A DNA stretch of 64,000 nt from Aldrovandia affinis (Eukaryota; Chordata; Actinopteri; Notacanthiformes; Halosauridae), in NCBI GenBank assembly GCA_029706075.1, contig JAINUG010000020.1, forward strand, positions 730,125 to 794,124, read 5' to 3'. Both the position numbers and the translations under genes were made by a program. Positions 58,935 through 64,000 of this stretch are shown piece after piece. Below the pieces are notes generated by a model. That model was not told where the DNA came from. It did no database searches and saw only the letters and a list, made by a program, of their open reading frames with translations. The number at the start of each line of letters is the position of its first letter. Position 1 is the stretch's first letter.

Positions 58935-60431
58935 TTAATTTAGATCTTTTTGTCAGATGTTACTATGGTATACTGAAGTATAATTACAAGCATTTCACAA
59001 GTGTCAAAGGCTTTTATTGACAATTACATTAAGTTTATGCAAAGAGTCAATATTTGCAGTGTTGACCCTTCTTTTTCAAGACCTCTGCAATTCGCCCTGG
59101 CATGCTGTCAATTAACTTCTGGGCCACATCCGGACTGATGGCAGCCCATTCTTGCATAATCAATGCTTGGAGTATGTCAGAATTTGTGGGTTTTTGTTTG
59201 TCCACCCGCCACTTGAGGATTGACCACAAGTTCTCAATGGGATTAAGGTCTGGGAGTTTCCTGGCCATGGACCCAAAATGTCGATGTTTTGTTCCCCGAG
59301 CCACTTAGTTATCACTTTTGCCTTATGGCAAGGTGCTCCATCATGCTGGAAAAGGCATTGTTCGTCACCAAACTGTTCTTGGATGGTTGGGAGAAGTTGC
59401 TCGGAGGATGTTTGGTACCATTCTTTATTCATGGCAGTGTTCTTAGGCAAAATTGTGAGTGAGCCCACTCCCTTGGCTGAGAAGCAACCCCACACATGAA
59501 TGGTCTCAGGATGCTTTACTGTTGGCATGACACAGGACTGATGGTAGCGCTCACCTTTTCTTCTCCGGACAAGCTTTTTTCCGGATGCCCCAAATAATCG
59601 GAAAGGGGATTCATCAGGAAAATGACTTTACCCCAGTCCTCAGCAGTCCAATCCCTGTACCTTTTGCAGAATATCAGTCTGTCCCTGATGTTTTTCCTGG
59701 AGAGAAGTGGCTTTTTGCTGCCCTTCTTGACACGAGGCCATCCTCCAAAAGTTCGCCTCACTGTGCGTGCAGATGCACTCACACCTGCCTGCTGCCATTC
59801 CTGAGCAAGCTCTGCACTGGTGGTGCCCCGATCCCGCAGCTGAATCAACTTTAGGAGACGGTCCTGGCGCTTGCTGGACTTTCTTGGGCGCCCTGAAGCC
59901 TTCTTCACAACAATTGAACCTCTCTCCTTGAAGTTCTTGATGATCCGATAAATGGTTGATTTAGGTGCAATCTTACTAGCAGCAATATCCTTGCCTGTGA
60001 AGCCCTTTTTGTGCAAAGCAATGATGACTGCACGTGTTTCCTTGCAGGTAACCATGGTTAACAGAGGAAGAACAATGATTTCAAGCACCACCCTCCTTTT
60101 AAAGCTTCCAGTCTGTTATTCTAACTCAATCAGCATGACAGAGTGATCTCCAGCCTTGTCCTCATCAACACTCTCACCTGTGTTAACGAGAGAATCACTG
60201 ACATGATGTCAGCTATTCCTTTTTGTGGCAGGGCTGATATGCAGTGTAAATGTTTTTGGGGGGATTAAGTTCATTTTCATGGCAAAGAGGGACTTTGCAA
60301 TTAATTGCAATTCATCTGATCACTCTTCATAACATTCTGGAGTATATGCAAATTGCCATCATAAAAACTGAGGCAGCAGACTTTGTGAAAATTAATATTT
60401 GTGTCATTCTCAAAACTTTTGGCCATGGGTG
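58935..60431 (-). mobile_element. Tc1-like element, one end lost, well preserved
   Basis: The 5' (right) end is CACCCATGGCCAAAAGTTTT on the minus strand, followed on the plus strand by TA. The 3' (left) end stops at about 58935 against the SINE without its terminal repeat. The interior is less decayed than most copies here, suggesting a younger family. Confidence 0.82.
59047..60057 (-). pseudogene. Tc1-like transposase, few lesions
   Basis: Frame 59516-60091 gives MVTCKETRAVIIALHKKGFT, SGRPRKSSKRQDRLLKLIQL, and RYRDWTAEDWGKVIF, with a small indel where the first catalytic Asp (DES) motif should follow. Frame 59160-59528 gives TIHVWGCFSAKGVGSL and FQHDGAPCHKAKVITKWLGE (second Asp). Frame 59047-59304 gives LPDLNPIENLWSILKWRVDK (Glu). 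Only about two to three indels break an otherwise full-length protein. Confidence 0.87.
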
Positions 60432-60433
60432 TA

Positions 60434-61060
60434 CAGTAATGTGTGGTCAGGGTAGGCACTGGCCACCTTGTGAAAATCCAGCAAAAATAATTAAACAATT
60501 TCTGCATAGTATAAATCGTTTTGGTCATATGAATACAAAATTTGCAGTCAATCACAACCAAGCCCTTTGAAAAATTGAGAGATACAGCAATGCACTCTGC
60601 CTTGACCCTACCATTGGAGCTTGAACATAAAAATATTGTATGAACTGTGTAGGAATTACAACAATTTTTATACATAGTCCCCCAGTTTTAGGGACTCAAA
60701 AGTAATTGGACAAACTAACAGAATCATAAATAGTTGATTTGGCCACACCTAATGTTTTTGCTATCTCTCTGATGGGTTTGTTTAGATTTTTCAGCGTAAT
60801 GATGGCTTGCATCACTGGCAGTGACAGCTCTTTGGACTTCATATTGAGAGTTAACAGCAACAGATTCCAAATGCAAATGCCACACTTGAAATCAACTCTA
60901 ATCAACTCTAGACCTTTTATCTGCACACACCTGGCCATGGAACAGCTGAGCAGCCAATTGTACAATTACTTTTGTTCCCTGAAAAAGGGGGGGACCACAT
61001 ATAAAAAGTGTTGTAATTTCTACACCATTCACCCGATTTGGATGTAAATACTAATACTAT
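60434..61060 (-). mobile_element. Tc1-like element fragment
   Basis: The minus strand at 60725-60845 encodes MKSKELSLPVMQAIITLKNL, NKPIREIAKTLGVAKSTIYD, a transposase helix-turn-helix. CAAAAGTAATTGGACAAAC at about 60698 and AACAAAAGTAATTGTACAAT (inverted, near 60975) are the terminal-type sequences. The catalytic half is absent. Confidence 0.7.
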
Positions 61061-63099
61061 TAAAGCTGAAAGTCTCCACATAGTGGGTCGCAGTGCTGGC
61101 CCAGGGTCACATAAAAAGACTATAGCTTAATCTCCACTGGATGGTGCAATTTCTTTCATTTCATTTTCAGACTCAAAGCCTTGACATCCACCTCTTCCAA
61201 TAGCATCAAGTGGAAATGTGCACTGCAAATCTGTATAAATTCTACTTACTGGGAGACTGGGGCAGTCCTGCCTCTGAGAATAAAGTTCAACCACGCCTGT
61301 TGCATTGGACCTTTTAGAATATTATGCAGACACATTTACTGCTTTGTGTTCTATTAAACGTGCAGCATACCTCTGTATGCTCCAGACTCCAGCTCCTTTT
61401 TACTGCACGTTAAAAGATGCCTGAGTAAAGGGTTCCTGGCTGTTGAGCAGCAATCTCCTCTCTTTAATAGCTGGGCTGAAGCGTGTTTGGACGCTACCTT
61501 TTTTTCTAAATCTAAATATGGCGTTTGGCTTCATGGAACAAAGGACCCCAAAACCATAGACCCTTGAAGAAGGCTTGACGGAGCGGGATATTGAATTTAC
61601 ACTCACACCTATCTCCCAATTCACACATTTGGGAATTACCAGGAGATTTTAACATTTTAAAATGATGATGTTTTATCCATTTCAATGAAACTTGTAAAAA
61701 GGGACATTAAAAAAAACTATTCACCTCCATTTGATTATATCACGGCTTTATTCAGATTTAGGCTGTGATGCTTACAGGAAAAAAAGCTACTGTCTATAGA
61801 TAACAGTAAGCCTCATTAAATTATTTTGTGGCCTTATTTCTTGTATGTACAACCTGTGCTCATATTTCTTCAACTGAAATGTTAAAGTAAAAAAAATGCC
61901 ACTAGAGATAATCAGCACTCTCCATGTTTTAGCCGTGGCACCCACAAGCCCTGTTACTCACTGTCTATGCAATCTCCAGGCTGTGGGAGGGAACAGGAAC
62001 ACCTGACAGCAGCCACTCCTCCCCCCACCTTTTCCAGTGTCACAGAGCTATACTTTATGCAAAAAAATGGAAATGTATAGCAGGGGAAAATATGTTTTTT
62101 TTCATAAGTAATATTTTGTTTTGTCTAATTTTTTCAAGTTGTCCATAGTGACTTCTCATTATGCTGTTACCTTGTAAATGTCAGAACCACTGATCCAGTC
62201 ACGACAGCAAAGACAAATTACACATCAACACAGGCAAAAGTGCATCAAAAGTAGACTTTTATTGACTTTTTATTGTCAAGTGGAACAAAACCACCTCAAA
62301 TATACAGTACAGAAAAAAGATATAATCTTTATTCCAATCCCAATCCCCACTCCCCCATCCAACTATCTTTTAATTTTTCATACTAAAACTGCTTTCCTTT
62401 TTTGATAACCACAAACCAGAAACCATGAAAAATGAAGTTGAAAAGATGAAGCTCTTGATTGTAATTATCATTTTTTTAGCAGACCTTTCTGTAATGTGAC
62501 TGATGCTGAATGACCTGAACTTGACAAACAAATGTAAACAAAAATTACAAGACAAATGAGAATTTTCACTTGTGGTAATTTATGGTAGATTTTTGTGTAA
62601 TTATTGTCACTTACAGTCACCAATGTTCATTACGAAGGAAACTGCTATTAGATTACATAGCTTCTAAAGGCCTAATAATGGAGAAAATAGATAGAAATGT
62701 CAAGTATTATAGAGGGTAAAAAAGTATTATCATGTACTGGTAGTTTCTCAATTAATGGTTACAGTTTCTATTGTCGAATGTCAGCTTGCACTAAAACTGT
62801 GAACATCTGTCATTGAACATCTTCTGCTATGCTGTGAAATTGGAATGCTGAATTCATATTGCATATTTTTAATCACTTAATTGTAAATAAAAAATAAAAA
62901 AATATAACAAATGTTGCATATAATTCACTGTGTGTTATTTCCACCCCCCACTATTTCTCACCAGTGTAATTATTTATTGTATGTAGAATGATGGCTCTCT
63001 GGCCTTTACAGAAGGGTACTGCACAAATGTTATGGACGAATCCACAAGGCACTGGTACGTTTTATCAAAACTTTAGGACTTTTTATCAATTATCTGCAA
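61061..63099. other. Non-coding DNA, no gene seen
   Basis: AT-rich with several poly-A/T runs and scattered AATAAA words. Two partly overlapping short frames have no known family motif. I see no exon or transposon here. Confidence 0.4.
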
Positions 63100-63310
63100 A
63101 CTTGGGTTCCCGGGTGGCTCAACCAGTAAGTCTGGACTGCAGGTTGCCCACTGCGGCCGTGCTGTGAAAGCCCGGGTCTGGCCAGGAGTACCACACGAGG
63201 GCGGCGACTGAGGGACTGTACAGAAACCTTCTTTGGATGAATCGGAATCATGGTCGACGGCTCGGCGGGGTCCACCGCAAGGAGGCGGTTCGCTCACCCT
63301 CATCACTACT
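63100..63310 (+). repeat. Second SINE-like family, tRNA-derived head
   Basis: GGTTCCCGGGTGGCTCAACC, AGTAAG is an A-box-like start and GAAAGCCCGGGTCTGGCC is a weak B-box-like stretch. The GC-rich body (GACGGCTCGGCGGGGTCCAC) contrasts with the AT-rich surroundings. Borders are approximate. Confidence 0.5.
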
Positions 63311-63769
63311 GGTAATTCATTTCACATTTCACTGACCGTGCTAACTTGCACGGTAAGGGATTCATGCATTTATTGGCTTGAGCTTAACCCGTATCCAATA
63401 AGATTGCTTATCTGACTTCTTATGTCTGACTTCCAAGGAAAGTGTACCTGTTTTGTCTAGTTAGTGCGCACATCAGAAAATCGCACAGGGAACTTTGATA
63501 TGCAATGCCAGTTTCAGCTTCATAGCCAATTTAGACAGAATATAACCCAAAATGTAAATGTAAATTTTCGAATGTAAATGATGTTTTCTGGAAATGTGTC
63601 CTATTTAAGAGGATCAAAGCCTCTTAGAGAACAAGAGAAAATAAAACAGATAAAAATGAAATGAGAGAAGCCTCGAGAAATGAGCAAAAAAAAAGTCTGA
63701 TACTGTTTGTGGCCAATCTTATTTTCAAATGTCCTTCAATCCAAACCCTCTACTTTCAAGCCAATCCAT

Positions 63770-63808
<39 letters not shown>

Positions 63809-64000
63809 GCACAAACACACGCACGCACGCATGCACACGTATGGAAAAAAGTATCCTTTTTTTAAACCTTTTGTTGAAGTCATTTCATCGCCCGTATATT
63901 ACACATCAAATAGTACAGGGGTCACAGTTCATTTACAAAAGATATTATGCCTGCTAAAGAGAATGTTTTTATTTTTATTTTTTGTGTTTAGAAAATGTTC
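63311..64000. other. Non-coding DNA with a (CA)n microsatellite
   Basis: An (AC)n array lies at about 63773-63804, then CACGCACGCA variants to 63838. No exon is supported. Confidence 0.6.

Noticed and set aside
61400..61624. Possible minus-strand exon of a third gene
   Set aside because: The translation shows no conserved motif and lacks convincing borders. I could not support a third gene in 57640-64000.

Overview
This window is vertebrate nuclear DNA, almost certainly from a teleost fish; the species cannot be named from the sequence. Two protein-coding genes are recognisable, both on the + strand and both broken into exons with consensus GT-AG borders. syp (synaptophysin) runs from a 6-codon first exon at 3616 to a stop at 28739. 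wdr13 (WD repeat protein 13) runs from 43634 to 55645. All exon phases agree, giving predicted proteins of 302 and 482 residues. The two genes lie about 15 kb apart in the same orientation. Their human orthologues are both in Xp11.23, so the pairing looks like retained synteny.

Most of the remaining sequence is mobile-element debris. 1-3200: a tRNA-derived SINE with a 15-bp target duplication sits one base away from a 1.1-kb solo LTR, and the LTR carries a stretch resembling 7SL RNA. 5194-24494 (syp intron 2, 19.3 kb): a degraded coiled-coil reading frame of unknown origin, a Tc1/mariner copy, a LINE reverse transcriptase fused directly to a chromodomain Ty3/Gypsy element, a foldback inverted repeat, and an antisense Gypsy element of the Gmr1 type with integrase upstream of reverse transcriptase and a SCAN-like Gag. 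24620-28430: syp introns 3 to 5 hold a Tc1 copy with a SINE nested in it, a hAT-like MITE and a LINE 3' end.

28740-43630: a second hAT-like MITE lies just after the syp stop. It is followed by the presumed 3' UTR and intergenic DNA with at least four Tc1-like families, a LINE fragment and a hAT-type BED finger relic. 43634-55645: wdr13 introns contain three copies of a piggyBac-like MITE flanked by TTAA or a TTAA-like site, a LINE, several Tc1 derivatives, clustered SINEs and a degenerate tandem repeat that copies the exon 8 splice acceptor. 55646-64000: the wdr13 3' UTR opens with a C-rich minisatellite of about 600 bp, followed by Tc1 remnants, SINEs and unassigned DNA.

Neither gene shows a frameshift or premature stop. 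The transposase and polymerase frames are all damaged, so nothing here looks autonomously mobile. No rRNA, functional tRNA or CRISPR array was found.
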